Of a stretch of DNA of 64,000 nt, positions 8,607 through 16,894 are shown piece after piece. Source of the DNA: Candidatus Methylacidithermus pantelleriae (GTDB lineage Bacteria; Verrucomicrobiota; Verrucomicrobiia; Methylacidiphilales; Methylacidiphilaceae); assembly GCF_905250085.1 (NCBI RefSeq), contig NZ_CAJNOB010000001.1, positions 128,624 to 192,623 of the forward strand. Direction: 5' to 3'. The notes below the pieces were generated by a model that did not search any database, had not been told where the DNA came from, and worked only from the letters and a program-made list of their open reading frames with translations. A program made the position numbers and the translations under genes. The stretch's first letter is position 1, and the number at the start of each line of letters is the position of its first letter.

Positions 8607-9875
8607 TTACTCAACCCAGAAGCTCTTTTCCCGGCCCGCTCCGACGGATACGAGCCCCAGCGGAGCGCCCACCAGCTCCGCCAGTCCTAGAAGATAGTCC
8701 CGAGCCGGTTTGGGCAACTGCCGAAAGCTTCGAGCCTGCCCGGTCGGTTCTTTCCACCCGGGGAAAACCCGGTAGACAGGCTGGCAATTCCACCAGTCCT
8801 CCAAAGCGGTCGGTGGATACTCGAGCCTTCTTCCCTCCAGGTTGTAAGCCACGCAGACGGGGATTTCGTCCAGACAATCCAAATTATCGAGATTGGTAAC
8901 CGCCAGCCGGTCAAACCCGTTGATCAACCGCGCATAGCGAACCAGCACACTGTCAAACCAGCCACACCGGCGCGCCCTGCGCGTGGTGGAACCAAACTCT
9001 CGCCCCATAGCGTGCAAAAGCGCCGTAAGCTCTGAGGACTCCGTAGGCATCGGGCCTTCTCCGACCCGGGTCGTATAGGCTTTGACACACCCTACCACGT
9101 GATGGATTTCCTTGGGTGAAACCCCCGAGCCTACCAGAGCTGCCCCCGCGGTGGTGTTGCAAGCGGTAACATAGGGGTAGGTCCCAAAATCCACATCCAA
9201 AAAGGTCCCTTGAGCGCTCTCGAAAAGAAGACTCTTTCCTTTGGCCAAAGCGTCGTGAAGCCAAAGGACGGTATTGGTAATGACCGGTCGGAGAAACTGC
9301 GCAGCCGCCAGGTATTCCTCCGTGATTCCGCCCGCGTCCAGGGGTTCCAGTCCTAACCGGTGCAAGAGGCGGTTTGCTTCCTCGATCCGCTGGCCTAACT
9401 TGCGCTGGAACTCATCGGCTCGCAAAAGATCCACCGCCCGCAAACCCCTTCGACTCACCTTATCCTCGTAGGCCGGGCCAATGCCCCGACCGGTGGTGCC
9501 GATCTTTCCGGGTCCCTTGGCTTTTTCCGAGTGTACGTCTAGCACCCGATGATGCGGCAAAACCAGATGAGCTCCCTCGCTCACCAAGATCCGCCCCTCC
9601 GTCTCGATTCCCCGACTCTGGATCGATCGAATCTCTGACACCAGAGCCACCGGGTCGAGAACGAGCCCATTACCAATGACACAACACTTCCCCGGCCACA
9701 GGATCCCGGAAGGAATCAGGTGAAGGACAAACGTCTGGCCATCCACCTCTACCGTATGGCCTGCGTTGTCCCCACCTTGGCATCGAACCACTACATCGGC
9801 CGTTTCCGTAAGAACGTCAACGACCTTGCCCTTGCCCTCATCTCCCCACTGGGCTCCTACAACAAGGGTATTCAT
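8607..9875 (-). CDS. purA: adenylosuccinate synthetase
   Basis: First committed step from IMP to AMP: joins aspartate to IMP with GTP. The 422-aa product begins MNTLVVGAQWGDEGKGKVVD, carrying the GDEGKGK nucleotide loop at residues 11-17 and the catalytic Asp. 'GGDNAGHTV', 'GTTGRGIGPAYEDK' and 'STTRRARRCGWFD' follow in the usual order. The ATG at 9875 has GGAGAAG upstream; an extension to 9896 adds seven residues without support. It is placed inside an otherwise envelope-directed operon between ugd and uppS, which may only reflect shared growth-rate control. Confidence 0.96.
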   Translation of the reverse strand: MNTLVVGAQWGDEGKGKVVDVLTETADVVVRCQGGDNAGHTVEVDGQTFVLHLIPSGILWPGKCCVIGNGLVLDPVALVSEIRSIQSRGIETEGRILVSEGAHLVLPHHRVLDVHSEKAKGPGKIGTTGRGIGPAYEDKVSRRGLRAVDLLRADEFQRKLGQRIEEANRLLHRLGLEPLDAGGITEEYLAAAQFLRPVITNTVLWLHDALAKGKSLLFESAQGTFLDVDFGTYPYVTACNTTAGAALVGSGVSPKEIHHVVGCVKAYTTRVGEGPMPTESSELTALLHAMGREFGSTTRRARRCGWFDSVLVRYARLINGFDRLAVTNLDNLDCLDEIPVCVAYNLEGRRLEYPPTALEDWWNCQPVYRVFPGWKEPTGQARSFRQLPKPARDYLLGLAELVGAPLGLVSVGAGREKSFWVE

Positions 9876-9938
9876 GCAGCTGGCTTCTCCTCCCAAGAGC
9901 GGATTGTCGTGGAACGAGCTCCCAAGGGTGATCTCCCC

Positions 9939-11243
9939 TTACCCTATCCTCAATCCTCTTCCTACGCCCTCGTATTGGAACCCAAGAGCCACCATGTGAG
10001 CAGGATCCAAAAGGTTCCTCCCGTCAAACAGAAGCGGGCTAATCATCCACTTGCGCATACGAGCCCAATCAAGTCTCCGAAACTCGTCCCATTCGGTCGC
10101 AATTACAACACAGTCCGCTCCCCGGGCTACCTCCTCCCCCACTTCGCAGATTTCAAGTTCCCGAAGGACTCGTTGTGCCTTTCTGCCAGCTACCGGGTCA
10201 TAGGCCCGAACGCGAGCCCCTTCCCGCAGAAAGCGAGAAGCCAGTTCCAGGGCTACGCTATTGCGAACATCGTCGGTGTTGGCTTTAAACGCAAGACCCA
10301 AAAGCCCGATCGTTTTCTCCTCAAGCACCCAGAGGGCTCGCCGAATCTTCTTAAAAAACCGTTCCTTCTGTTCCTCATTAATAGCTGCAACCTCCTTGAG
10401 GAGCCGGAAGTCATACCCAAGCTCCTCGCTAATCCGGATAAACGCTGCCAGGTCCTTGGGAAAACAGGAACCCCCATAGCCGATCCCTGCCTTAAGAAAA
10501 GCCTTCCCGATCCGCTGGTCCAACCCCATCCCTTCCGCCACCAGGTCAACGTCGGCACCAGCGCGCTCGCAAATCTGAGAAAGCGCATTGATATAGGAGA
10601 TTTTGAGCGCAAGGAAGCTATTGGAGGCATGCTTGATCAATTCCGCCGAATTTAAGTCCGTCACAACCACCGGTGCCGCAATCGGCCGGTAAAGCTCCTT
10701 CATGATTTCGGCGGCCCGCGGTCGCTGCACACCAATCACAATCCGGTCCGGATGGAGAAGATCGTGTACGGCACACCCTTCCCGCAGAAACTCAGGATTA
10801 CTCACGACGTCAAAATCGACTCCCTGCGTATTGTAACGAGCAATCGTCTGGGCCACCTTTTCGCCGGTCCGAACCGGCACTGTGCTTTTGTCTACAATAA
10901 CGCGGTAGTCCCGAAGGTGACGGGCAATTTCCCGTGCCACCTTTTCCACATACCGCAGGTCCACGCTCCCATCGGGTTGCGGAGGGGTGGGAACCGTAAG
11001 AAAAATAACCAATCCATGGTCCACGGCCTCGGCGACCGAAGTGGAAAATCGCAGCCGACCCTTGGCTGCGTTTCCTCGCACAAGCTCCTCTAAGCCAGGC
11101 TCATAGATCGGAATTTCCCCCCGGGAAAGAAGAGCAACCTTCTCTGCATCATTGTCCACGCAGAGGACCTGGTGACCTAGCTCGGCAAAACAAGCACCGG
11201 TCGTAAGCCCTACGTACCCGGATCCGACCATCGAGACGTTCAT
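9939..11243 (-). CDS. ugd: UDP-glucose 6-dehydrogenase
   Basis: Oxidises UDP-glucose twice with NAD+ to UDP-glucuronate, a precursor for capsule, exopolysaccharide or LPS sugars. The 434-aa protein starts MNVSMVGSGYVGLTTGACFAE with the NAD-binding GxGYVG motif. The catalytic cysteine lies in 'GIGYGGSCFPKDL', and 'SNPEFLREG' and 'NTDDVRNS' are present. The ATG at 11243 overlaps the lptD stop as ATGA. The upstream 39 codons of the open frame lie inside lptD and are excluded. Its place directly after lptD suggests the product goes to surface polysaccharide or LPS, which is an inference. Confidence 0.95.
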   Translation of the reverse strand: MNVSMVGSGYVGLTTGACFAELGHQVLCVDNDAEKVALLSRGEIPIYEPGLEELVRGNAAKGRLRFSTSVAEAVDHGLVIFLTVPTPPQPDGSVDLRYVEKVAREIARHLRDYRVIVDKSTVPVRTGEKVAQTIARYNTQGVDFDVVSNPEFLREGCAVHDLLHPDRIVIGVQRPRAAEIMKELYRPIAAPVVVTDLNSAELIKHASNSFLALKISYINALSQICERAGADVDLVAEGMGLDQRIGKAFLKAGIGYGGSCFPKDLAAFIRISEELGYDFRLLKEVAAINEEQKERFFKKIRRALWVLEEKTIGLLGLAFKANTDDVRNSVALELASRFLREGARVRAYDPVAGRKAQRVLRELEICEVGEEVARGADCVVIATEWDEFRRLDWARMRKWMISPLLFDGRNLLDPAHMVALGFQYEGVGRGLRIG

Positions 11244-13630
11244 CGACCCACGTGAAGATGAGCTTCGGGAAAGGCTTTTAACGTTAGCATGAGGAAAACA
11301 TCCTGAACTGTTCTCCCTCCGAGAAAGTCCCAGTTTTGGTAAGACAAAGCTGCCTGCCAAGCCGAAAAATCCCGGTAGATCGTGTAGGTCTGACCCTCAA
11401 AGTGGCCTGTCTTAGCTTCAAACAAATGTGACGTTTCCAGCTGCCATGCTTCATTGAGCCGGTAGAAGTTGCGGACAAACACGAGGTCAGAACTCGGGAT
11501 AAAATTCTGGTCAAAGGAAAAGGTTGGGGGAGCAAGATGGAAAAAACCGGTCGGGATCAAGATCCGATGCAGGTACTGATACCCCACCGTAATTTCATCG
11601 GCCCGGATCCACTGCCACGAAAGAGAATTGGTCGAGACATCAAAACTTTTTCCTCCGGTCATATCGATTCCCGAATACGAGCGGAAGTGAAGCCACGGGA
11701 AGGGATCCAGCCGAACGTCATTCCACACGTGCGTCAAGGTGTCGTGCATCGGTGTCAGTTGCTCATCCACTTGCCGGTTGAAGTCCGCATCGGTAAAAAT
11801 GTCCCAACGGAGGAGGTTATAGTTTTTTCCATCCCTTTTGGTTTGCAGCCGGTTCCGAACCCCAACCCTAACAAGCGTTTCGGCGAAAATCGAGTCGAGC
11901 GAGTTCCACTCAGCTAGCTCCGTAGGAAAGGGTTCGAGGTTTGGCAGCCGGGAATCAAACCCCAGAATATCTTGGGGACGCGTGTCGGGGGTCGGGATAT
12001 ACTGGAACTCAAGATAGGGTTCGATCACGTGGCGCAGCCCATCAATGCCCAGGGCCTTATCTTGCGCATCCAGCCAGGTCCGCGAGACTTTGAAAGAGGC
12101 ATCCGCTCCTGCCACGAAGAGCAGCCGGCCCCGGGAAAGATGTCCAGCCCCGGCCGGCTCTCCAAAGGGAAGGTCCCCCACAAAGTTTTCCTGCCAAAAA
12201 GTCCCCTCTACACCGACACGCGGAGCAAAGGAAAGCCACCCAAAATATTGGCCTGGGTAAACCAGCTCATGGAACGTATCCCAGCGGTAGGCGCTATAAT
12301 CATGGACCAGCCCGTTGGCCAGCCAGTTGGGACCAAATTGGGGCAGCATAAACCGAACCAAAGGGTCAAAGGGATAGAGCGCGGAAAAAAGGGCAGGATC
12401 AGTCACCTCCTGGTTGGAAAACGAGCGATGGAAATTGACAAGCTGCCCTCTTCCTTCGTACTGGAGCGAAGTGCCGAAGAGCGAAAGCCTGCGGGTTTCC
12501 AGGTCGAGTTCCGGCCAGCGATCGATCATGTCAAAGAAGCGGTTCAAATTGTCCCGAGTCAAAAGCTCCACGTTGAAATCTTGCGTCCGGTAGTCCGCCC
12601 AAACCGCATTGTCTGGCTGCCGCTCCGGGATGTACTCTTTCCAGAGGAAGTCCTCGAGGATCCACGGGTCACTCCAGAGGTTGAGGTTGTGAGCGATGAC
12701 AAAGTCGTCACCAAACGGGAGTTGTCCTTGCCAAAGAAACCGGTATCGCTCGTGGGAAATCGGGATCCTAGGCACAATACTCGGATTTAGCGTCGGTCGA
12801 CTATCCTGAGCGTAATATCCCTCAAAAAGGCCTTGCCCACCCGGGACCGGTAGGTATCGCAAGTCGACCCCGCCGGCAATCCCGCGCTCCTGTCGCAGGT
12901 CGAGGTGCCAGGTTGTGTCCAGATTTTCGTCAACCTGCCAGTTAAGGCTCGTGTTGAGATAGGCTCCCCAAAGCGTCCGATCGCCTGGTTCAAAATACAG
13001 GGTCCAAGATCGGGATTGGAGCGACTGATAGTAGTACGGGAGCCAAGCAATGGGAATCTCTCCAACGTAAAAGGTCACGTCCCGGAAGACGACCCGGTCA
13101 TCCGGGTAGAGATCGATGGCTCTGGCCCGGACGCGGAAAGTGGGATCTTCGCGGTTCTCAAAAGCAACCATCCCCTCGTGGATCCGGTAATGCCCAATCT
13201 CAGGGCTTTCCACACTCCTGGCACTTCCTACTAGGGGTAGCTCCACAAAGTCAAAGGCCTTAGAACGGACCTGGCGGGTAAGAAAGTTGTACGTGATCTG
13301 GTCGCCACGATAGATCCGCTCCCCGGCGTAGATACGAACATGTCCTTCGGCGGTCGCTTCATGCGTTCGGGTGTCATAACTTACGCGATCCGCATAGAGA
13401 ACATCCCCCCCATGCTGTACGCGGACGTTCCCTTCCGCCGTGGCGACTCCGGCCTCGTAATGAACCCCTCCAACCGCCGTGATCTCCACCGGCGGTCCAC
13501 CGGGTGAGGGTGCAGCACTCGCCAGATCCTCCGCCCCGGTTTTTGCTGGCGCCCCGGACCACAGGATAAGCCCCCATAAGAGGGCAAGCAAGTGGACGAG
13601 CCACGCTTTGGACAAAGGGGTTGGGACCAC
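11240..13630 (-). CDS. lptD: LPS-assembly outer membrane protein LptD
   Basis: Translocates LPS to the outer leaflet of the outer membrane. The 796-aa product has a signal peptide (residues 1-30), then an OstA/LptA-like beta-jellyroll domain with repeated 'ADRVSYDTRTHEATAEGHVR'-type strands (about 45-190). A long beta-barrel section rich in alternating aromatic residues follows, to the C-terminus. The annotated start is GTG at 13630 with a weak ribosome-binding site; a TTG 15 nt further in is possible. It is the first gene of the minus-strand operon lptD-ugd-purA-uppS-cdsA-psd-pssA. It establishes that the organism has an LPS-type outer membrane. Confidence 0.9.
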   Translation of the reverse strand: MVPTPLSKAWLVHLLALLWGLILWSGAPAKTGAEDLASAAPSPGGPPVEITAVGGVHYEAGVATAEGNVRVQHGGDVLYADRVSYDTRTHEATAEGHVRIYAGERIYRGDQITYNFLTRQVRSKAFDFVELPLVGSARSVESPEIGHYRIHEGMVAFENREDPTFRVRARAIDLYPDDRVVFRDVTFYVGEIPIAWLPYYYQSLQSRSWTLYFEPGDRTLWGAYLNTSLNWQVDENLDTTWHLDLRQERGIAGGVDLRYLPVPGGQGLFEGYYAQDSRPTLNPSIVPRIPISHERYRFLWQGQLPFGDDFVIAHNLNLWSDPWILEDFLWKEYIPERQPDNAVWADYRTQDFNVELLTRDNLNRFFDMIDRWPELDLETRRLSLFGTSLQYEGRGQLVNFHRSFSNQEVTDPALFSALYPFDPLVRFMLPQFGPNWLANGLVHDYSAYRWDTFHELVYPGQYFGWLSFAPRVGVEGTFWQENFVGDLPFGEPAGAGHLSRGRLLFVAGADASFKVSRTWLDAQDKALGIDGLRHVIEPYLEFQYIPTPDTRPQDILGFDSRLPNLEPFPTELAEWNSLDSIFAETLVRVGVRNRLQTKRDGKNYNLLRWDIFTDADFNRQVDEQLTPMHDTLTHVWNDVRLDPFPWLHFRSYSGIDMTGGKSFDVSTNSLSWQWIRADEITVGYQYLHRILIPTGFFHLAPPTFSFDQNFIPSSDLVFVRNFYRLNEAWQLETSHLFEAKTGHFEGQTYTIYRDFSAWQAALSYQNWDFLGGRTVQDVFLMLTLKAFPEAHLHVGR

Positions 13631-13705
13631 CAGGTGCTACGAGCCTCCTTCGGATCCCTTATCTTCCCAAAACTTCCCCTTCAGCGTCAATCACACGAAC
13701 GCTTC

Positions 13706-14626
13706 TCAACGGCTCCACTCGAGCATTCGCTCAATGGGGACTCTTGCCTTTGCACACACATCCGGGTCCAAAACGATTTCTGGCGCCTCGCGCTCCAAGC
13801 AGGCAAGGGTCTTTTCAAGAGTGATCCGCTTCATGTAACGGCAATCCGAACAGGCGCACCCAGGAGTTTCTACCGGGATAAACTCCTTGTCAGGCAGCTC
13901 CCGGCGAAGACGAAAGAGCATCCCGCGCTCCGTCGCAATGATGAAACGTTTGGCCGGGTGGGTACGACAAAAACCAATCATTTTCTCCGTGGAGCAGACC
14001 TCATCGGCCAGAAGACGCACCGATCGATTACACTCCGGATGGGCGACAATCGGAGCCTCTGGGTACTGTTCCTTGAGTTGGAGCAATACCGAGTGGGTGA
14101 ACTCAACATGAACGTAGCAGTTCCCAGGCCACAGCCGCAGCTTGCGGCCGGTCTTTTCCTGAACCCATTCTCCGAGATTCTGGTCCGGTACGAAGAGAAT
14201 TTCTCGATCCGCAGGCACCTTGCGAACAATCTCCACAGCGTTCCCGGAAGTACAAATGACATCGGAAAGCGCCTTAACAGCTGCCGTGCAGTTAATGTAA
14301 GCTACCACGTAAAGCTCTGGATTAGCCTGGCGGTAGGCAGCTAGGTCTTTCGCAGAGCATGATTCAGCAAGCGAACAGCCCGCTTCCAGATCGGGCAGGA
14401 GAACTTTTTTCTCGGGATTCAAAATCTTGGCCGTCTCCGCCATAAAGTGGACGCCGCAGAAAACGATCAGAGAAGCACTTGTTTTTGCTGCTTCCCGGGA
14501 AAGCCCAAGGGAGTCCCCCACAAAGTCAGCGATCTCCTGGACCTCGGGCACCTGGTAATTGTGCGCCAGGATAATCGCGTTTTTCTCCCGTTTCAGTTCT
14601 TGAATCCTCCTCTGGAGCGGGCTCAC
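13706..14626 (-). CDS. nadA: quinolinate synthase
   Basis: Condenses iminoaspartate with dihydroxyacetone phosphate to quinolinate for NAD synthesis, using a 4Fe-4S cluster. 'AIILAHNYQVPEVQEIADFVGDS' is split here as AHNYQ and IADFVGDSLGLS. 'FCGVHFMAETAK', 'DLEAGCSLAESC', 'TSGNAVEIVRK', 'PDQNLG', 'HPECN' and the C-terminal 'GCACSDCRYMK' cover the known cluster cysteines and substrate residues. The GTG at 14626 is the latest start that keeps the conserved N-terminus, giving 306 aa. It overlaps the 3' end of lspA by 101 nt on the same strand, which is unusually long. The open frame upstream of 14626 is lspA in another frame. Confidence 0.92.
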   Translation of the reverse strand: MSPLQRRIQELKREKNAIILAHNYQVPEVQEIADFVGDSLGLSREAAKTSASLIVFCGVHFMAETAKILNPEKKVLLPDLEAGCSLAESCSAKDLAAYRQANPELYVVAYINCTAAVKALSDVICTSGNAVEIVRKVPADREILFVPDQNLGEWVQEKTGRKLRLWPGNCYVHVEFTHSVLLQLKEQYPEAPIVAHPECNRSVRLLADEVCSTEKMIGFCRTHPAKRFIIATERGMLFRLRRELPDKEFIPVETPGCACSDCRYMKRITLEKTLACLEREAPEIVLDPDVCAKARVPIERMLEWSR

Positions 14627-15131
14627 CTTGCCTACCAAGATGCCTAGAGCAGCGATGCTCCGCAAGGATTCTCCCGACAAGGAAAACAATGACCAGTGAG
14701 AGGACCGTGTCAGCCAGGTTGAAAGCAGGCCAATGATAGGCTCCCACATGAATGTCGATAAAGTCCGTGACAGCTCCGTTGCGAAGACGGTCGACGAGAT
14801 TGCCGAGCGCCGCTCCCACAAAGATTCCTCCCATCGCCCGGACGCGCGCACGCTTCCAGTCTAAAAGCCGCCACGCAAGCCACGCCGAAACCAGGGCCGC
14901 TAGCAACGCCACAACTGCCACCCACCTGCAGCCTGACAAAAGACCAAAAGCCACTCCCGGGTTTTCGACCTCTACCAGCCGGACCAGTCCCGGAACGATC
15001 TCTGTCGGGCCACGGCCAGCCAGGAGTCTTTTTACCCACGCTTTGGTTCCCTGGTCCGCTACGAAAACACCAAGCAAGCCGGAAAGAAAAAGCGGATCGA
15101 GCCAGACTTGAACCCCCCTCCCTCTCCCCAC
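14526..15131 (-). CDS. lspA: lipoprotein signal peptidase
   Basis: Inner-membrane aspartic protease that removes the signal peptide from diacylglyceryl-modified prolipoproteins. Four hydrophobic segments are visible. The two catalytic aspartates lie in 'GNLVDRLRNGAVTDFIDIHV' and 'WPAFNLADTVLSL', and 'ENPGVAFGLLS' is the family's conserved loop. GTG at 15131 is chosen because GGGAGGA stands 9 nt before it and the start falls 20 nt after the upstream gene. Family length is about 160-180 aa; this product has 201, with a charged C-terminal tail that overlaps nadA. A lipoprotein with a lipobox is encoded at 52774-53304. Confidence 0.9.
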   Translation of the reverse strand: MGRGRGVQVWLDPLFLSGLLGVFVADQGTKAWVKRLLAGRGPTEIVPGLVRLVEVENPGVAFGLLSGCRWVAVVALLAALVSAWLAWRLLDWKRARVRAMGGIFVGAALGNLVDRLRNGAVTDFIDIHVGAYHWPAFNLADTVLSLVIVFLVGRILAEHRCSRHLGRQGEPAPEEDSRTETGEKRDYPGAQLPGARGPGDR

Positions 15132-15150
15132 CTCTTGGCATCCTCCCGCC

Positions 15151-15528
15151 CTAAAGGACACCTTCGCGCTCAAGCTCCTCAATCCTTTTCTGGTCGGTTT
15201 CTGGAATGACCTCCGCAAGCCCAGGAAGCTCGACCAAAAGGTCCAGAGACAGCTGGGCCGAACCAGGCGTGTCCCAAGCGGTCGTCTCGATGCAGCGCCG
15301 ATTGAGCGATAGATAAACCCACGCACTGGCCTCCGCCGCTAATATCCGAAACTGCAGGTGCTCTTCCCAGAGAATCTCTGAGGCATCCGTGAGTTCCACG
15401 GTGTAACCACTTCCCGGCCCAGGGACGACTTGTTCTACGCGCTGGAAGACTTTGAGCCACCGCTCCACAAACCGTTCCACCTGGTTCTGCCCAAAGTTTT
15501 CCGGGAAAACCCCAATGAAACCCGCCAT
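15151..15528 (-). CDS. conserved-looking protein of unknown function
   Basis: A 125-aa soluble protein between dnaN and lspA, co-directional with both (23 nt after dnaN, 20 nt before lspA). It is likely expressed with them. No signal peptide or membrane segment is seen. The composition is acidic, with an amphipathic start ('GQNQVERFVERWLKVFQRVEQV') and alternating beta-strand-like segments after it. I do not recognise the family. The start ATG at 15528 has AAGG a few bases upstream. Good codon structure and tight operon spacing argue it is a real gene. Confidence 0.7.
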   Translation of the reverse strand: MAGFIGVFPENFGQNQVERFVERWLKVFQRVEQVVPGPGSGYTVELTDASEILWEEHLQFRILAAEASAWVYLSLNRRCIETTAWDTPGSAQLSLDLLVELPGLAEVIPETDQKRIEELEREGVL

Positions 15529-15550
15529 TGCCTTAAGGACTCGCTACTCT

Positions 15551-16708
15551 CTACCCGGCCGGGTCTCCCTGCTCCCTTTTCCCCGACACCTGCGAAAGCC
15601 GCACCGGCATCAAAACATAAAGGAAAGCCCCTACTCCTTGGGGAGTTCCTACCTCGCGGATCAGACAAGCCGAATAGGGATCGGTCATCTCCATCCGCAC
15701 GGACTCTCCTTCGATTTCCCGGAGCGGATCCAGAAGATACTGCGCATTAAAAGCAATGGTAAATTCTTGCCCCACATAATCTGCCGGGAGGTATTCGGTT
15801 GCTTCGCCGACGTCGGGGACGACACAAGAAACTTCCAACTCCTTTTCCCGAAACCGAAGGAAAACCGAGCAAGGACGATCTGCCCCCAGGAGGGAGGCTC
15901 GGTGAACCGCATGAAGGATTCCCTGCGTCTCTACCACGGCCACCTTGGTCGTCTGCGGGGGAATGACCGTCCGGAAATCCGGATATTTTCCCTCGATGAG
16001 CTTGCACTGGAGAAACGTCTTTTCCCCCAGCTCAAATCCCGCTTGGCTTCGGTCGATCCAAATTCCAACTCTTCCTTCCTTTGCCGCAAGCTGGCGCTCC
16101 AGCTCTCGGATCGCCTTGGCCGGGATAATGGCTTCCGCAGGGGTTGGGACTTCGTGGTCCAGTCTTTCCTCCATAACCGCAAGCCTCCGGCCGTCGGTCG
16201 CAGCTGCGGTAATCTCATCCCTTTGGATGGAAAGAAAAACGCCGTTGAGCACATAGCGAGTCTCGTCATGGGACATTGCATAGGCCGTGCGCCGGAGAAG
16301 TCTTCGGAAAACCCCCTGAGGGATCTCACAACGGGTCCCTTCCTCCAACCTCCGAAAGGTTGGAAATTCTTCGCGGGGTAACCCGACAAGGCGGTAGCAG
16401 GCCGTCTCAGCCTTTAACAGGAGTTTCTGGTTGGTCTCCAGACCAAGCTCTACCGTTGACGAAGGGAGTTCCCGCACGATAGAAAGGAGTTTTCGGCCCG
16501 GTACCGAAAGGGCCCCTTGGGCCTGTCCCTCGAGACACAACCTCGTTTCGACCGAGACCTCCAAGTCGGTCGCCACGAGGCGTAACTCCTCTCCCTGCGC
16601 CTCCAAAAGGATATGTTGCAGGACAGGAATGGTACTTCTGGGCCCGACCACACTGGTCACGGTCCCTAAAGCTTGAAGAAAATCCTCTTTCTGGACGTAC
16701 CAATGCAT
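15551..16708 (-). CDS. dnaN: DNA polymerase III beta subunit (sliding clamp)
   Basis: Ring-shaped processivity factor of the replicase. At 385 aa it is close to the family's usual 365-380. The N-terminal 'IPVLQHILLEA', the middle 'ATDGRRLAVME' block (residues about 165-175) and the C-terminal 'YVLMPVRL' motif are the recognisable landmarks of the three clamp domains. It follows dnaA on the same strand after a 186-nt gap, the common dnaA-dnaN order next to a chromosomal origin. Confidence 0.96.
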   Translation of the reverse strand: MHWYVQKEDFLQALGTVTSVVGPRSTIPVLQHILLEAQGEELRLVATDLEVSVETRLCLEGQAQGALSVPGRKLLSIVRELPSSTVELGLETNQKLLLKAETACYRLVGLPREEFPTFRRLEEGTRCEIPQGVFRRLLRRTAYAMSHDETRYVLNGVFLSIQRDEITAAATDGRRLAVMEERLDHEVPTPAEAIIPAKAIRELERQLAAKEGRVGIWIDRSQAGFELGEKTFLQCKLIEGKYPDFRTVIPPQTTKVAVVETQGILHAVHRASLLGADRPCSVFLRFREKELEVSCVVPDVGEATEYLPADYVGQEFTIAFNAQYLLDPLREIEGESVRMEMTDPYSACLIREVGTPQGVGAFLYVLMPVRLSQVSGKREQGDPAG

Positions 16709-16894
16709 AGAGCGTTATTTTCCTTCATCTTTCTTCGTAAACGGGAGCATGCCAGTGAAAAAGCGATCAAACTCTTTTGGGACCAGGCACTTGGGAAGTT
16801 AAAAAACATGGGAATAAAAACGTATGCCTTTTTGGAAAGCTAGTAAAGCCTTCCGCATCGCACTGTGGACTTGCAGTTGTTCCCAAGGTTTTGG

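Noticed and set aside
9720-10655. 311-aa plus-strand open frame
   Set aside because: Antisense shadow of purA and ugd, whose motifs are intact on the minus strand.
11972-12790. 272-aa plus-strand open frame
   Set aside because: Antisense to the lptD barrel region; no recognisable motif of its own.
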